From Gigaspora rosea (lineage: Eukaryota; Glomeromycota; Glomeromycetes; Diversisporales; Gigasporaceae), in contig QKWP01000848.1 of the NCBI GenBank assembly GCA_003550325.1, forward strand, positions 48,355-112,354: a stretch of DNA of 64,000 nucleotides, given 5' to 3'. The notes under the pieces are model-generated. The model did no database searches. It was not told the DNA's origin and saw only the letters and a program-made list of their open reading frames with translations. Within the stretch, counting starts at the first letter, position 1, and each line of letters begins with the position of its first letter. Below are positions 1 to 12,772 of this stretch, one piece after another. A program made the translations under genes and the position numbers.

Positions 1-69
1 TACTATAGTTCGAACAACCTAGTCCCGACAAATGGAATTTTCTAGCAGCCAAATCTGAAATTTACATAA

Positions 70-197
70 TGCGGCCAAATTTGATATTTTTATTATATGC
101 GGCCAAATTTGATATTTTCTTTATATGCGGCCAAATTTGATATTTTCATTATATATGGCCAAATTTGGTATTTTCATTATATAAACAGCCAAATTGA
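70..197. repeat. 28-bp subterminal tandem repeat, about 4 copies
   Basis: Units begin GCGGCCAAATTTGATATTTT and repeat every 28 bp. A related block with the same GGCCAAATTT core in the same orientation lies near the other end of the element. Such subterminal repeats are often transposase-binding sites; that role is inferred. Confidence 0.85.
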
Positions 198-290
198 CAC
201 ATACTCATTTACCAAATTACTTTAATTGATAGTCACGCCAGTTAATCAGAGATCGTTTGTAGTGTAACATGATGCAAATCACATGTAAAA

Positions 291-680
291 ATCACTATAG
301 TGTGAATGTGGCGTGCATACATATGAAAATATTTTTTACTAAGTTAACGATACATGCCCACTAATTAAAAGTTGTAGAGCTCGTTGAGACGCATCTAACG
401 GTGGTTAGATCATCCAAATCGGCCAAGTGGATAGCAAGATATCGTTGAAAATGATTGGATGACTATATAAAGTTTCTATGTAATTTATATAGAGATTTTA
501 TATAGTCGTCCAATCGTTTTTTGATGATATCTCACCATATACTAGGCCGATTTGGATGAAACAACCACTATTAGATGCGTCTCGACGAGCTCTACAACTT
601 TCAATTAGTGGGCATATATCGTTAACTTAGTAAAAAATATTTTTATATGCATGCACGCCACATTCACACTATAGTGATAT
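291..680. repeat. Large palindrome (about 190-bp arms)
   Basis: The sequence from ATCACTATAGTGTGAATGTG is repeated in reverse complement up to 680, with a centre near 485. It would form a long hairpin and fills the middle of the 1-1,012 element. Confidence 0.9.
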
Positions 681-682
681 AG

Positions 683-800
683 GGCGGCCAAATTTAGTAT
701 ATATAAGGCGGCCAAATTTAGTATATATAGGGCGGCCAAATTTAGTATACATAGGGCGGCCAAATTGCTTGTTTTTATAATATATATAGGGCGGCCAAAT
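683..800. repeat. 24-bp subterminal tandem repeat, about 4 copies
   Basis: Units of the form GGGCGGCCAAATTTAGTATA repeat about every 24 bp; the third unit carries a short insertion. They share the GGCCAAATTT core with the 28-bp repeats at the left end. Confidence 0.8.
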
Positions 801-1012
801 TTCATATTTAATTATAAAAATACTATAACTTCAACCTGCTATAACTTTTTTATAAATAGATTTAAAAAAATTAAAAACCATGGAAGTGTTTAGCTTGTTT
901 TGATTTAATATTTTAGGATAGTATTTTTTGATTACTATTTTTTTTGAAGAAGGATTAGCAATTTGAATGACATCAATTTTATTTGTTGGGACTAGGTTGT
1001 TTGCACCGTATA

Positions 1013-1391
1013 ATACTCAAATATAACCTTACATTGATTATTCGGGGTCCTATTATAATCATTAAGAATCTTAAAGATTGTACAAGTTAGTGAACGAAAA
1101 TTATAATCATAAGATTTTGTACACCTGTGTACAAAAATTATAATTGTTAAAAATCTTAATGATTGTACATATTAGTGCACATAAATTATATGATCATTAG
1201 ATTATACGCATCAATATATGAATATAATACTATATATGATAGTGCAAGAATTTCAATTTTTCATGTGATAATGTGTATTAAATTTGGATGATCAGTTTCT
1301 TGCAGTTTCTATGCGATAATTATAAAACCATGCTTACCCATAACAATTTCGTATTTATACATACATTTCTGTGTATCAAGATTTCATAGGG
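1013..1391. other. AT-rich spacer
   Basis: It holds diverged direct copies of a motif of the form AATCTTAAAGATTGTACA with TTAGTGAAC or TTAGTGCAC. No gene is seen. Confidence 0.5.
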
Positions 1392-3080
1392 TAGACATGT
1401 ATTTATAAATGTATATAATATTTAATAAAATAAATTTAATAATGATTTATTTATTTTTTATTTGTTTATACATATATCATTAAATGCATGTATATAATAT
1501 TAATTATTTATGATAGTAAATATATAAATTTCTTAATTATTTTCAAAACTTTAACTTGACTAATCATGGGGTGATCCGGTGATTTCAATTTTATTAAAAA
1601 AAAATAGAAGTACAATAAATAATAAAATCGTATTAAAAAATATGCAAATCACAAAATTGCACTAAGAAATTTTGACTATATGATATCAGTACAAATAAAA
1701 TTAGAAGATAAAGGGGAAAATATATTTCTATGGTTAAATTTCGATTAAATTAATTCAATTTAAAGGATATGTATACCAAATTTATAATGATAAAAAAATT
1801 AAAATAGTTTATTTCTAAAGACATGCATGCTGAATTCAAAATGTTAAAAAAGATAAATTTGAGTTAATTTAATCACATATGCTAATTTGTAATAATAAAA
1901 TCAAAAAAAGATACCCCATTGTATATACTTCCAAATATCTATTGAAAAATAGATTAAATAATAATTTTAGATTTCTGCTAATAGTATCTAAAAAGCTATA
2001 AAAGAAGTATTTTATTGACTTCACATTAGCATTAGTTTTTTGACTTATATTAAATCTTGTTAAACTTGTTCAAATTAAAAAATTAAATACTTCAAATAAA
2101 GTTGTCTTTCTTATTTTTTATATCTTATATATTTATAATAAAAAAAAAGCAAAATAAAAAAGGAAAATAAAGTTACAAACATGAAATAGTTTTGCCTTTA
2201 TCTATGTTAGTAAAAACCTATAGTGACATTTATTTTGCTATTAAATTTTTTGAAGGGCTTGGCATTTTACCTCATTAACTTTTATGTGAAAAAATGTGAA
2301 AGCCCTATGCATAAAGCAAACAACCGTTACTGTAATAATAATCAAAAATGGGTCTGTACTTCAAAAACCACTTGTGATTATGGACAAACTATAAGATCTT
2401 GAACTGGGTTAGAAAATTCAAGATTATCTTGTACAATCACTAAAATTATATTTTGTTGGTTCCATAAATTATCTAAAAATTTGCTGCATGTGAATCTGGT
2501 GTCTCCATACAATCAATAGTGATTGTTATAATTTTTATCACAATATTTGCTGCATAACATAAAAAATCAAAGTGATAAAATTGGTAGTGAAGATAAAATT
2601 ATAGAGATTTATGAAAGTAAATTTGGTAAGCATAAATATAATAGGGAAAAAGAAAAGAAGGTCAGTGAGTTTTTGGAGGAGTTAAAAGAGACTCAAACAA
2701 TATGTTTATAGTTATGGTTCCTGATCGCAAACAAGAAATATTAATAAAAATTTTAGAGCAATATGGAAAAAGAAACTACTATTTATAGTAATTTTTGGGC
2801 TGACTAACAGACTGAAGAGTTCAAAAACATGAAGGAAACTTGAAAGAGTAACTATTCAAAACACTTTAGAGATCCTGAAACAGGTATTCATACGAACATG
2901 ATCAAATCAACTTGGCATGCAGTTAAGCATCTCTTCCATAGTATGGAATGGTCAAATAATTAAATAAAACATACTTTTAGAGTATATGTGAAGGCAACGG
3001 TTTATTCAAGATGATAGTAATGCATTTAACAAGCTAGTAGAATATATAGGATTATATGGCACTAGTTTAAAAGAGGTAAT
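1392..3080 (+). mobile_element. ISXO2-type transposon relic, copy 1
   Basis: From about 1,392 the sequence is collinear with 61,807-64,000, and the second copy then runs off the window. The first 800 bp are non-coding and the rest holds the transposase relic. At 1,978-2,000 this copy is uninterrupted, so it serves as the empty site for the solo LTR found in copy 2. Outer termini and TSD were not identified. Confidence 0.75.
2190..2965 (+). pseudogene. Broken ISXO2/IS1595-like (Merlin-type) DDE transposase
   Basis: Fragments in several frames match the architecture of the IS1595/ISXO2 transposase family, whose eukaryotic members are called Merlin. An N-terminal zinc ribbon region includes FFEGLGILP near 2,250. 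A DDE region follows with EIYESKFGKHKYN near 2,610, MVPDRKQE near 2,735 and IYSNFWAD near 2,785. The C-terminal signature DPETGIHTNMIKSTWHAVK lies near 2,875-2,930. All three catalytic acids appear replaced: the first Asp by Tyr, the second Asp by Asn, and the Glu of the usual NTIES-type motif by Lys. Stops and frameshifts occur throughout. The second copy at 63,390-64,000 shares the first two substitutions. Family assignment is from remembered motifs, not from a search. Confidence 0.8.
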
Positions 3081-4020
3081 ATTTTTAATAATATTTTAAT
3101 TAAAACAAATAAAACAAAACTAAATTAATTATTACCGGTACTCTTTAAAATAATTTTTAGAGAATTCCATCACCTGAGTAATAAGATATTAAAATTTCAA
3201 ATGAAATAATTTAATATCCCTTAATTATATCAATTATTATAATTTCAAAAAAAAAATAAAATTTATTAATATTTTTAAATTATCATATAAAAAAAACTAC
3301 AAATTAACAAACAATAAATAGACTCAATATTATAACCTCCTTAATAAATAAATAAATAAAAATAAGAAAATAAAATAAAATAAATAAATAAATCTCAAAA
3401 ACTAGAATCAGATTAGACTTTACATTTCAATAATAATTCACCCATGATATCTCTCATATATTATATTTACATGATACTACTGCAAAGTAGTTATTCACAC
3501 TAATAATAACAATGGCAGTATATTATTCATTCTTTAACATATTGCTTAATTAAGAAAATATAGTAATGGATATCAATTACTAAAATTTAAATAAAAACAA
3601 TCCATTAATAATGATATTGTAGTTTTTCTGTACGTTGCTCAAATACAAATATTACAAACTATAATACCAAGTAGTAAGGAAAAAATGTATATTGCTCAAG
3701 ATCAGAATTTCATGAAAAGATTGAATCGAATAGTTATGATTAGAAAAAAAGATCCACTTATCTAGAAAATAAAAACTTCAAACAAAAAACAAAAACACTA
3801 TACAAAAACTTAGTCTTACTACACTTGCTTCGCTAATTAAAACAGTAGGATCGTTATGATTAATTTTTGATTAGTAATAAAGTTTTTATGTTGGGTTAAA
3901 GTGGGTTCATGCATTATGGTTATCAAGATACTATTACGTAGCACCTGATCTTGTTTATATTTTCTGCCAATCAAATTATTATGTGACTGTATCGAGGGTA
4001 ACACAATCCAATAATCACTG
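3081..4020. other. AT-rich spacer
   Basis: Mostly A/T with short AATA runs at 3,340-3,390. I see no gene and no element boundary. Confidence 0.5.
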
Positions 4021-4084
4021 GGTTCACATAGGAATCACAATAATATCAATATAAAATATTGAAGTTTAACAATATATTATAGTT

Positions 4085-4500
4085 ATTAGATAGCAAGTAA
4101 GTTCTGTAACAGAATACATATGGAACTTATGATACAAACTAACTCAATTTTAACTATATACTGTTGTTATTGAAATAACAAGTAAGTTCTGTAACAGAAT
4201 TTTTTACAGTAAAAATTATGATATTTCTAATTTAAACTAATTCAACCTTAACCATATACAGTACTGTGGTTACCAGAACATCAAGTCCTGTTACAGAATT
4301 TTTAAAATACCTACAAATGAAATCAATAAATTTAGTACAGACTAACTAAAACATTTTATTACATAGAAATTATAATAATTTTTATACAAATTAACAACTA
4401 TATAATATTATTGTCAGAATAGTAAGTTCTGTAACAATATACTATAGTTATCAGAAAAGTGAGTTAGTTTTATAACAGAAGTTATAATAATTTTGATGTG
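4085..4500. repeat. Degenerate tandem repeat with AAGTTCTGTAACAGAAT core
   Basis: The motif occurs near 4,097, 4,183, 4,287 (diverged) and 4,421, each followed by a similar TAACTATATACT-type stretch. Spacing is irregular, about 85-135 bp. Confidence 0.6.
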
Positions 4501-5003
4501 AACCAATCAACCCGATATACTATAGTGAATTTTTTATAGTAAATCTTTGAACATGAGTTTTATAGAGTGTGATGTTTGAGAATACCAAAATAATTTAATA
4601 CTCCTAAAGTGATCTCTTTTTTATAATCTGCAAAATTACAAAATTTTTGCAAGCTCAATAGATTTACAATTGAAACTTATATTACTAAATAGTGATAGTA
4701 AAACCGCCTATTTGTCCACTATCATTATTCCGACTAACTATTTATTACTATGTATAACTATCATTTACCAATTGGCGTATTAAATTATTCATTTAATTAG
4801 TAAGTATAATTATCATTTTTTCATTTTAAATTCAATTTGATTTTGTATTTATTAATCGAAGTACTTAAATAAACTACTCATCTCATTTAATCACGTGGTA
4901 TAAAAATTTTTGGTAATGATTTTATCACAGTTGACTATGCAAATCAAAACTATAACAGTACGTCATACGAACTTACGTAAAAATACATTATTAAGTAATT
5001 TTA
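4501..5003. other. AT-rich spacer
   Basis: No gene is seen. It ends at the TA target dinucleotide of the next element. Confidence 0.4.
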
Positions 5004-5405
5004 ATGATCAGGATAGTGATAGGGATTATTTATCACGTTTTTACATATTTTATATATAGTAAAGAATGACTTTTATGTTTTTAATGTCCAGAGTGAATCG
5101 CTTTACTTTTTTCGAGAATTTTAGCATAAATCGATTCCTAAGCAAGTTCATAACAAGGTCATATTAAAAAATTTTGCATTATGTATCAATTTTTTTTATT
5201 TACAACGAGAATATCTTTCTTTGTATAGTTCACAATACAGCAATATGAAAAAGAATTTTTGTATGGAATCAATTGAAATTTATTAATAAGTATTAATTTA
5301 TCCTAAAATAGTTGAAGTAAAGTGATTAGCTCTACCATAAAAGTCATACTTTACTATTAAAATATATATAAAAGTGAAAATAATCCCAATCACTATCCTG
5401 ATCAT
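5004..5405. mobile_element. TIR miniature element, TA target (Tc1/mariner-like)
   Basis: The left end ATGATCAGGATAGTGATAGG and the right end are near-perfect inverted copies over about 30 bp and remain similar for about 60 bp. TA flanks both sides (5,002-5,003 and 5,406-5,407). There is no ORF. Superfamily is inferred from the TA duplication only. Confidence 0.75.
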
Positions 5406-5673
5406 TAAATGATTTTTAGCATATAGTTTTGAATTGCAAAATAAATAGCGTAGCACTGTATAGGGCTAGTAATTCTACCAAACCAAAAATTTCACCAACA
5501 AAGCATCGCTATTAAATCAAGATCAAGTAAAATAATTAAGAAAAAACTCGTTAAGCATATTAAATATTTTAGAACCTTATCAAAGCGATTCAGAAAAAAC
5601 TCCCAGCGCATTGCAGACCTATACCTGATCTTGGATCTACATATAAAATTTTCTTCTTTGATTTGTATCATGG

Positions 5674-6376
5674 TAGTGATTGGTGTCGTAAATGGCTAAT
5701 TACTACAATTATATTTACTACATATATTACTACATAGTCTTTTTTAAACCGTAATTGTAATAATTACTTACTATGTGTAGTAATATGTAGTAATGTAGTA
5801 TTACTTACTACATGTAGTAATATGTAGTAATGTATTATTACTTACTACATGTAGTAATATGTAGTAATGTAGTATTACTTACTATATGTAGTAATATGTA
5901 GTAATTAGTGATGCCTGACGAAACTTAAAAAAAATAATAAAAATAATAAAATATAGCGTATTTATTTATAATAATAATAATTATATTTAGTAATATACTA
6001 CATATAGTAGTAAATACTACATGTAGTAATAAATACTACATGTAGTAATAAATACTACATGTAGTAATATTTCTACTTGTGGTAATAAATTCTACATGTA
6101 GTAATATTTACTACATGTAGTAATAAATACTACATGTAGTAATATTTACTACTTGTGGTAATAAATTCTACATGTAGTAATATTTACTACATGTAGTAAT
6201 AAATACTACATGTAGTAATATTTACTACTTGTGGTAATAAAAATTATATATAATAATAATTACTACATGTAATAATATTTACTACATGTAGTAAATATTA
6301 TTACAATTACTACTTTTTGTAGTAAATAATTATTACATTACTATATTCATGATTTGAATTACGACGCCAATCACTA
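5674..6376. mobile_element. hAT-type miniature element, 8-bp TSD
   Basis: The ends are TAGTGATTGGTGTCGTAA and its inverted match ending CACTA at 6,376. The 8-bp flanks TATCATGG (5,666-5,673 and 6,377-6,384) are identical. TAGNG termini with an 8-bp duplication are the hAT signature. The interior is almost entirely an array of the palindrome TACTACATGTAGTA. Confidence 0.92.
5700..6320. repeat. TACTACATGTAGTAATA array
   Basis: About twenty variants of a 14-bp perfect palindrome plus a short spacer fill the hAT element. Unit length is about 17 bp on the right and longer on the left. Confidence 0.9.
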
Positions 6377-6589
6377 TATCATGGTAGTACATTGGGGTTT
6401 TAAATACTAGTACGATCACGTTTCTTGTGAAACATGAAATGTGTATAGGGATAGTTGGAATCAACTTTATCTATGTCACTTATGCTGATTTCCTTGGAAT
6501 CCTTTTTTTGTAAACGTTATGATTCTCGTTTATCCGTTATTGAAAAGAAGTTAATTTTTTAATAATGAATGGAGTAATTGTATTAGGTA

Positions 6590-7565
6590 TGTCGTTATAA
6601 TGAAATAGTTGCGTCATTTTTCTTTGAACGTTATTCAAAAAATGTTATGTGTATGTACGTATGTAGCGTACAAAACTTGTGATCAATAAATGTCAAATAT
6701 TTGAATATGTTGGTTTGCACATCGCTTTAATTATAGGTGATAGTTCGTTGGGCTCAAAGTTATTACAGGTTTGAATTTTTTTTTTTGCTGTATCATATGA
6801 CATTCCATTCGTGAAATTTTTGTGATATGCATGTGTAATGTGAGTATAAATAAATTCAACCTCTCCAATAACTCTTATGAAAGAGAAGCTTGTGGGTGGG
6901 AATTGGGATTCCGTTTGCTTGTTTAAAAGAGTTAAGTCTCTGATTGGGTATACGGCGGTATTTATTTTCTTATATGTGAGAAAGTATACGAAAGTATGTG
7001 TATATTGTAAACAGTTTTACTAAATGTGAAACCAAACGAATGATCATTATTATGACTATATTTGATGATCATTATGACTATATTTTATGGATTATGACTA
7101 TATCAATATTTGATAATCATAATAATTATATTTTGACGTATTTTAATTAAATGTAAAATTATATTTTGAACATTATGTGTTATCTCTAAGATTGTTATAG
7201 CGTTATATAAGCGATTGTTATGATGAAATAGTTACGTCATTTTCTATTGATTGTGATTTGAAAAGTGTTGCGAGTATGTACGTTGTAGCGTATGAAGGAA
7301 AATTATCGATAAATATTAAATATTAAAATATTCTGGTTAACGCATCACTTTGATTATAGTGATGATTTTTCGTTAGTTGAGTAATGGGCTCAATGGTATT
7401 ATGAGGTTGAAATTTTTTTTCCTTTTTTTTCTTTTTTTTTTATGATATGTAATATATAACAATTCGTTCGCACGAAAAGGATTCTTTGCCTGGTATGATC
7501 ATGTGCATGTGTAACGTGAGTGTAAATGAGTTCAACTTGTCGATGGATGTTATCTGATCATTATG
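6590..7565. repeat. Diverged direct duplication (6,590-6,880 and 7,215-7,560)
   Basis: Both halves share, in order, ATGAAATAGTTGCGTCAT-like, GTATGTACGT-like, GCACATCGCTTTAATTATAG-like and GCATGTGTAATGTGAGTGTAAAT-like segments, about 620 bp apart. Each is followed or preceded by copies of GATGATCATTATGACTATAT. No coding sequence was recognised. Confidence 0.7.
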
Positions 7566-7759
7566 ACTAAATTTGATGATCATTATGACTATATATACCC
7601 ATGAAATTTATCTTTATGACGTTAAATGTCATTAATTTGACAATACAAAACGCAATTGATCATCAAATTTTTAAATTTATATTTTTTTGAATTTTGCATT
7701 TTCATTGCGGCTTCATTGTTCATGAGAATTTGCTTAGTAACTAGTTTCATTCTGCCTTG

Positions 7760-8060
7760 GTCAACTTACTTGCAATCACCTATCACATTTTACTGACATT
7801 TGTTTCACTAATAAGCTTATTTTACAGATGATCAATTTACAGTTAAGTTGTTTCGTAAATAATACGTTTTACTGACAGCTCAATTTGCAAAGTAATTCTA
7901 ATCAATATCATTAGAATTAAATGTAGAATCAAGTTATATGAGTTATTGGTTGATTACAAAATGAACTCGTCTGTAAACTAATCATCTGTAAAATAAGCTT
8001 GCCAGTGAACCAAATGTCGATGAATTGCAGTGTTTTTAAAGTAACTGTTGGTATGCAGAT
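7760..8060. repeat. Foldback repeat
   Basis: AAGCTTATTTTACAGATGAT at about 7,812 pairs with its reverse complement near 7,980-8,000. Weaker pairing extends outward to about 7,760 and 8,060, with a centre near 7,905. It is probably the remains of a TIR element. Confidence 0.7.
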
Positions 8061-8929
8061 TTCTTCGTGATGAACAATTATTGGGTGCCACAGTAATTTG
8101 GGAAGTTTTGTCAAAAGCAAGAATGCAAGCCTTTATAGAATTACATATTTGATTTGACGCCTCAACCTTAGATGCAGGCATTTACTACTTAATGTTGTAA
8201 TTGCGTTTGATTATTGGGGTAAGTATAGGTGGGTTCCACGACCATTCGGGCAATGCAAGGGCCTCTCATTTGGTGATTAGGCTGCAATGATAGTACAAGG
8301 AGGTGAGTATGAAATTTAATTCGGTTCACTTTAATGATTGTGTTTCAAGTTGAGTATGAAGTTTGATTCTGTTCACTTTAACATTTGTATGATTAGGCCA
8401 TGAAAGTTAATTTGTGTTTTCCATTTTTTCAATATTTTAAAATTTTTTTTTCGATTTTTGATATTTATTTTTTCTCGATATTCTCATCCGATGATGGGAA
8501 CCTTAATTGTCCGATAGGAGCCGACCTAAATTTTTGATTCGTTATTGTGCAAAAGAAAAAATTGACCTTGTATAACCTTAAATGTGAGCATTATTCTATT
8601 AATTTAGTTAATTTAAAAAAAAATACGACCAACCGACCCATGATTTCAGAATCCATATAACGAAAAACCAGCTTTACTTGACCTTGACCGAAATCGGTAT
8701 GAAGTTTAATTTGTTCACTTTAATGACTACGTTTCAAAAAAATGTATGAATGTTTAATGAAATCATTTAAGCGACCCATTTTTCAATTTTTTTTCCACTG
8801 CTCTCATCTGGTGTCACCGATGGAGAAATATTTCTTAAACCAAAATAATGATCGTACTGGTCCTGCACAGCGACACATGCCGCGCAGCTAGCCTAATGCA
8901 TTATGTAAATTAAAACAATATGTGGTCCA
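8061..8929. other. Spacer upstream of the tyrosine-recombinase element
   Basis: Two similar stretches containing GAGTATGAAATTTAATTCGG-like sequence (near 8,305 and 8,695) suggest a small duplication. No gene was found. Confidence 0.45.
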
Positions 8930-9237
8930 TTCGAGTTGACATACGCACGTGAGTCAACAGATCGAAAAGATGGCGAAACAGGACACAGCAGCATCACATG
9001 GCCCGGGTAAGGGGCGGGTCACGAGCTGGGCGTAGCAAAGGTAAGAAGGCATGTGAAGATCATCATTGAAAGTCCGGATTAAGATTTGGAGACAGGTGAG
9101 TATGATGTAAAATCAGTTGCCGCATATGAACTAGGGCAGGTTCGATACAAGATGAAGTAAGTACAAGTAAATAAGGTGGCGCCAGCGACTACGCCAAGAG
9201 TAGTCAACTCTGCTGCAAGGAAAGAACATATTTGCGA
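8930..9237 (+). repeat. Split direct repeat A1
   Basis: 308 bp, matching A2 (14,225-14,532) with scattered substitutions and no length change. It ends exactly at the A of the ATG that opens the gag-like ORF. Confidence 0.93.
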
Positions 9238-10585
9238 TGAGCAGGAAGCAAAAGCAAACCACGAGACATGAGTTACCAGAGGAGAGTACAGTATTGGAAG
9301 AAACAGTAGGCTCATCAGAGGCGTCAAGCAACCAAGCGCAAGATACACAAGGCCCGGCCCACGTCATAGACTCGCAAACAAAGGCATACCTGGACATGAT
9401 GTTTCAGGCAACCATGGTTTCGGTAATACAAACGGTAAAGCAGTACATGGACCAGCAGTTCGAAGCCCAAAGAGAATGGAACGTACAATGTATGGAGACA
9501 ATTAACCGAAGATTTGCGCAGTTGGAACATGCAAATCTAAGTGGTAACGAAGGCAGCAACAACAACACAAATAATAACGAACAAATGCCAAATGTACAAC
9601 AACCACAGCAATTACAACATCAGGATCAAGTAGTTGAGCAGACCCCAAACGTAGGAAGAAATCTTGGCCAAATCGAAGGTAATTACCCCCCAAAACCTAC
9701 AATCAACAATTTGATAATGAAGGCGAGCTCTGAGGCACAAGACAAGGATAAGCAAGAGGATGACGGATAGATTAAGTACAAAATAACCACAAGGAAATTC
9801 CCAGCCATCGATTATACGGCATTCAAGCAATTACCAGTAATTCAAGGGTTGAGCAATCCTAAAGCTATAGAAACAGAGCGCATTCGCGCCTGGTGGGTAA
9901 TGAATTGGGCCGAAGGACAGAGGTTAATTGAAATGCTTCCATGCAAACCAAGCTTAACCAACAGAGTATGGAAAGCATTAGTGCTTGGTTCTTTTATTAA
10001 CCTACAAGAATTTGTATACAAAAACATGGTGGATAATGTAAAATATATGGATGAGGATACGGTCCTACAAACTGCGGAGAATGGAGTTATATCAGTAAAG
10101 AAACGCCCCCGAAACAACATATTTTAGAACATATCTGAATGGCTACTAGCTTTTAAGTCATATATGGACGCGGTCCTCATTTTATACGAGAATCGCGAGC
10201 AAGAGCTAAACACATACAGAGATCATATAAACGAACTATGTGTAAAATACGAGTTTTCAGCTGTACTAGGGTATGACGAAGATAGAAGAATTGCGCTCGC
10301 ATGAACCGGGACTCAACACTACTAGAACGAGACATCGAAGCTGAAGGAAAAAATTTCGATGCAACAACGGCAAAAAGACCGAAATATGAGTGGCGGCGCG
10401 CAAACTGGGCGGACATCTTGTGGTATGACGGAAAAGAGATATGCATAAACTGGAACAAGAAAACATGCCCAGACGAGAAGGCTTGCAACAGAATTCACGC
10501 GTGCATGGTTTGCAGAAGGCTAGGCCATAACGAAAGAAGTTGTTTCTGGAGAAATTTCAAGAAACAGATAGGCAACGAAAAATGA
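9237..10585 (+). pseudogene. Gag-like ORF of the Ngaro element (broken)
   Basis: Translation opens at the ATG at 9,237, directly at the end of repeat A1. The first 177 codons encode a hydrophilic, Gln/Asn-rich protein. The same frame continues beyond the TAG at 9,768 through a region around WWVMNWAEGQRLIEML to a second TAG at 10,125, and shifts frame near 10,295-10,300. The last part (10,301-10,585) carries a CCHC zinc knuckle, CMVCRRLGHNERSC, of the spacing C-x2-C-x4-H-x4-C. The C-terminal knuckle and the position upstream of the reverse transcriptase support a nucleocapsid role. Both TAG stops could have arisen from CAG. It was presumably the particle-forming protein of the element. Confidence 0.8.
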
Positions 10586-10904
10586 CCTGCAGAGAAATGA
10601 AAAGCCCAAGTCACGGGACACACATGATAAAAAAAAATAAAAAAAAATAAAAATCGGATGAGAAATAGAAGGAGGATACACTTACATAGAATTCTGCTTT
10701 GTACACCCTTCTTTTCGTAACATACGCCTAAAAAAAAATTTTTCATATAAAAAAAAAAAAGAAATATATATATAGATATGGATGTATATATATATACTTA
10801 TATAAATACGGACTTATAAATAAAAAGACACTGACACCTACGATCACGTGTCCACTTTAATGAATGTACTAACGAAAATTTTATTTTTATAATCGACGAT
10901 AGTT

Positions 10905-12695
10905 GTGAAGCAGGCCCAAAAAGGGCAACCCAGGCACCCGGCGCAATTTAAGGCATCGAAAATGATAACAGCTGATACAAAGCCCTACCTCCAATCGGTT
11001 AGTCAGACAATCGAGGCAATCCCACCAAAGTCCAAGCCATTAACCCAGGAAGAGGTTGATATTGTAATGCAATTAGACTCCCATATTTTTAATGTAACAA
11101 TGCCTATAAACAAACAGGCATTCGAGTATCTAACGAAAGAGCATCCAAATCAAAAATTCGTACAATACCTAAAAAACGGATTAGAGGGAGGATTCAGATT
11201 TAATTTTTCGGGTAAATGCACAGTAATGATACAGGAAAATTTAAAGTCAATAGACATTGAGCCTCCTGCATTTAAGGAATATATTGACAAAGAGCTCAAA
11301 ATGGGGCGCATGTGTGGCCCGTTCCTGACATCAACCCCGCCATTTTTGAAATTTCAAATTAATCCATGCGGTTTGGTCGAGAAAAAAGATACGAACCCAA
11401 AGGCATATTGTGTAATATCACACCTATCTGCACCTCTTGGTGCTAGTATAAATGACGGTATCAATATAATAGAATTCGCGACGAAATATGAAAATTTAAA
11501 CCACGCTATAGGATGGATAATGCAATACGGAAAAGGGTGTATGCTATCCAAAATAGACATTCAGGATGCGTACCGTATACTACCCGTACACCTGGCCGAC
11601 CAGGTTTTGCAGGGAATTCAATGCGAGGGTAAACTCTATTTTGACAAAGCACTCGCATTCGGGAACAGAGCATCAGGTGGTATATTTTGCCGCTTTGCCG
11701 ATATGATCACGTGGATAGCGGTTCGGCAAGGAATAAAATCAATTATTCATTACATCGATGATTTCCTGATTGTGGCCAAAGGGAGTGCGGACCATGAGTT
11801 AAAGCAATTTCTTCGTATATTAAATATTTTAAACATACCCTACAAGCAATCGAAACTAGAGGTCCCCTGCACCGAACTCACATTTTTGGGTATCCGAATT
11901 GACATGGTTACTCTATCTGCTTCAATACCTGAAGCGAAGAAAACTAAGATTTTAAAAATGTTAGTAGGATGGAGTGAAAAAAAATGGTGCTATAAAAGAG
12001 AATTGCAGTCACTGGTAGGATCGTTGATGTGGATTTGCCAAGTGATCCCCCAGGGGAGACCATTCGTGCAGTGATTCATTAAAGCATTAGAGGGCACCAA
12101 AAAACAGAAATATTACATACATGTAATGGGCCCAATGAGGGCAGATATAGCATGGTGGTTAAGAGTTCTTCCCGAATGGCCGGGCATATACTTCATGGAG
12201 GACAGAGTCTGGCTCCAGCCAGATACATTAAACCTATTCACAGACGTGTCCAATATGGGTGGCAGAGCAACGTATGAGGCGTATTTCACAACATTCAATT
12301 GGTCTAGACAAATGAATGTTGCAGTTCACAGTATCCAAATGTGCGAGCTACTTACAAGCTTAGTCACAATTCTTACCTTTTCCCCCTTGTTGTCACAGAA
12401 ACGTATTATTATGTGAACGGACAACCAGTCCAATGCAGAAGTATTTTATGCAGGAGCTTGCAAGAACCCAGAAATTAACTGTATAATCGCAGAGATGTAT
12501 ATGGCTCAGATCCAAGGCAATTTCTCCATCAAGCTCGAATTTATAGCTGGAAAAGAAAATATAGAGGCCGACTTACTATCTCAAAATAGCCACAGAGAAT
12601 ATGTGGCAAAGCACCCACATGCTCGCTACCTCCAACCTATCATTCCAGATGACTTTACTAACATAATATCTACCATCCCATCTTTAATACAATAG
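10905..12695 (+). pseudogene. Reverse transcriptase plus RNase H of the Ngaro element (broken)
   Basis: The open stretch 10,905-12,074 is a reverse transcriptase palm. KIDIQDAYR (about residues 216-224) supplies the first catalytic Asp and YIDDFLIV (283-290) the catalytic pair. The first ATG in the stretch is at 10,962. The same frame continues past a TGA at 12,072 into RNase H, visible as LFTDVSNMGG (12,234-12,263). It then passes a TGA at 12,414 into a TDNQSN motif and GKENIEADLLSQ before ending at a TAG at 12,693. Reverse transcriptase and RNase H fused in the order RT-RH is normal for DIRS-order elements. Catalytic residues look intact, but the two internal stops make this copy defective. 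Confidence 0.9.
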
Positions 12696-12772
12696 GATGA
12701 AATACAACTTCGAACCCAATACAAGGACACGAGGTTTCAACAACAACAACAAGAGCAACTAACGGAAAATTT

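Larger units (their letters stand above)
1..1012. mobile_element. Non-autonomous TIR element with palindromic core
   Basis: The ends are inverted copies: AACAACCTAGTCCCGACAAAT near position 14 matches the reverse complement of 981-1003, and a weaker match runs outward to about 1 and 1,012. Inside lie two blocks of direct repeats and a large central palindrome, with no coding capacity. The target duplication cannot be checked because the element starts at the window edge. The superfamily is not recognised. Confidence 0.75.

Noticed and set aside
5750-6300. CRISPR-like array of short repeats
   Set aside because: Repeats are palindromic and contiguous with no unique spacers, and the array is bounded by hAT termini in eukaryotic DNA.
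9079-9397. Open frames on the minus strand over the start of the Ngaro element
   Set aside because: They lie opposite the A1 repeat and the gag-like ORF; the plus-strand frame has the zinc knuckle and gene order.
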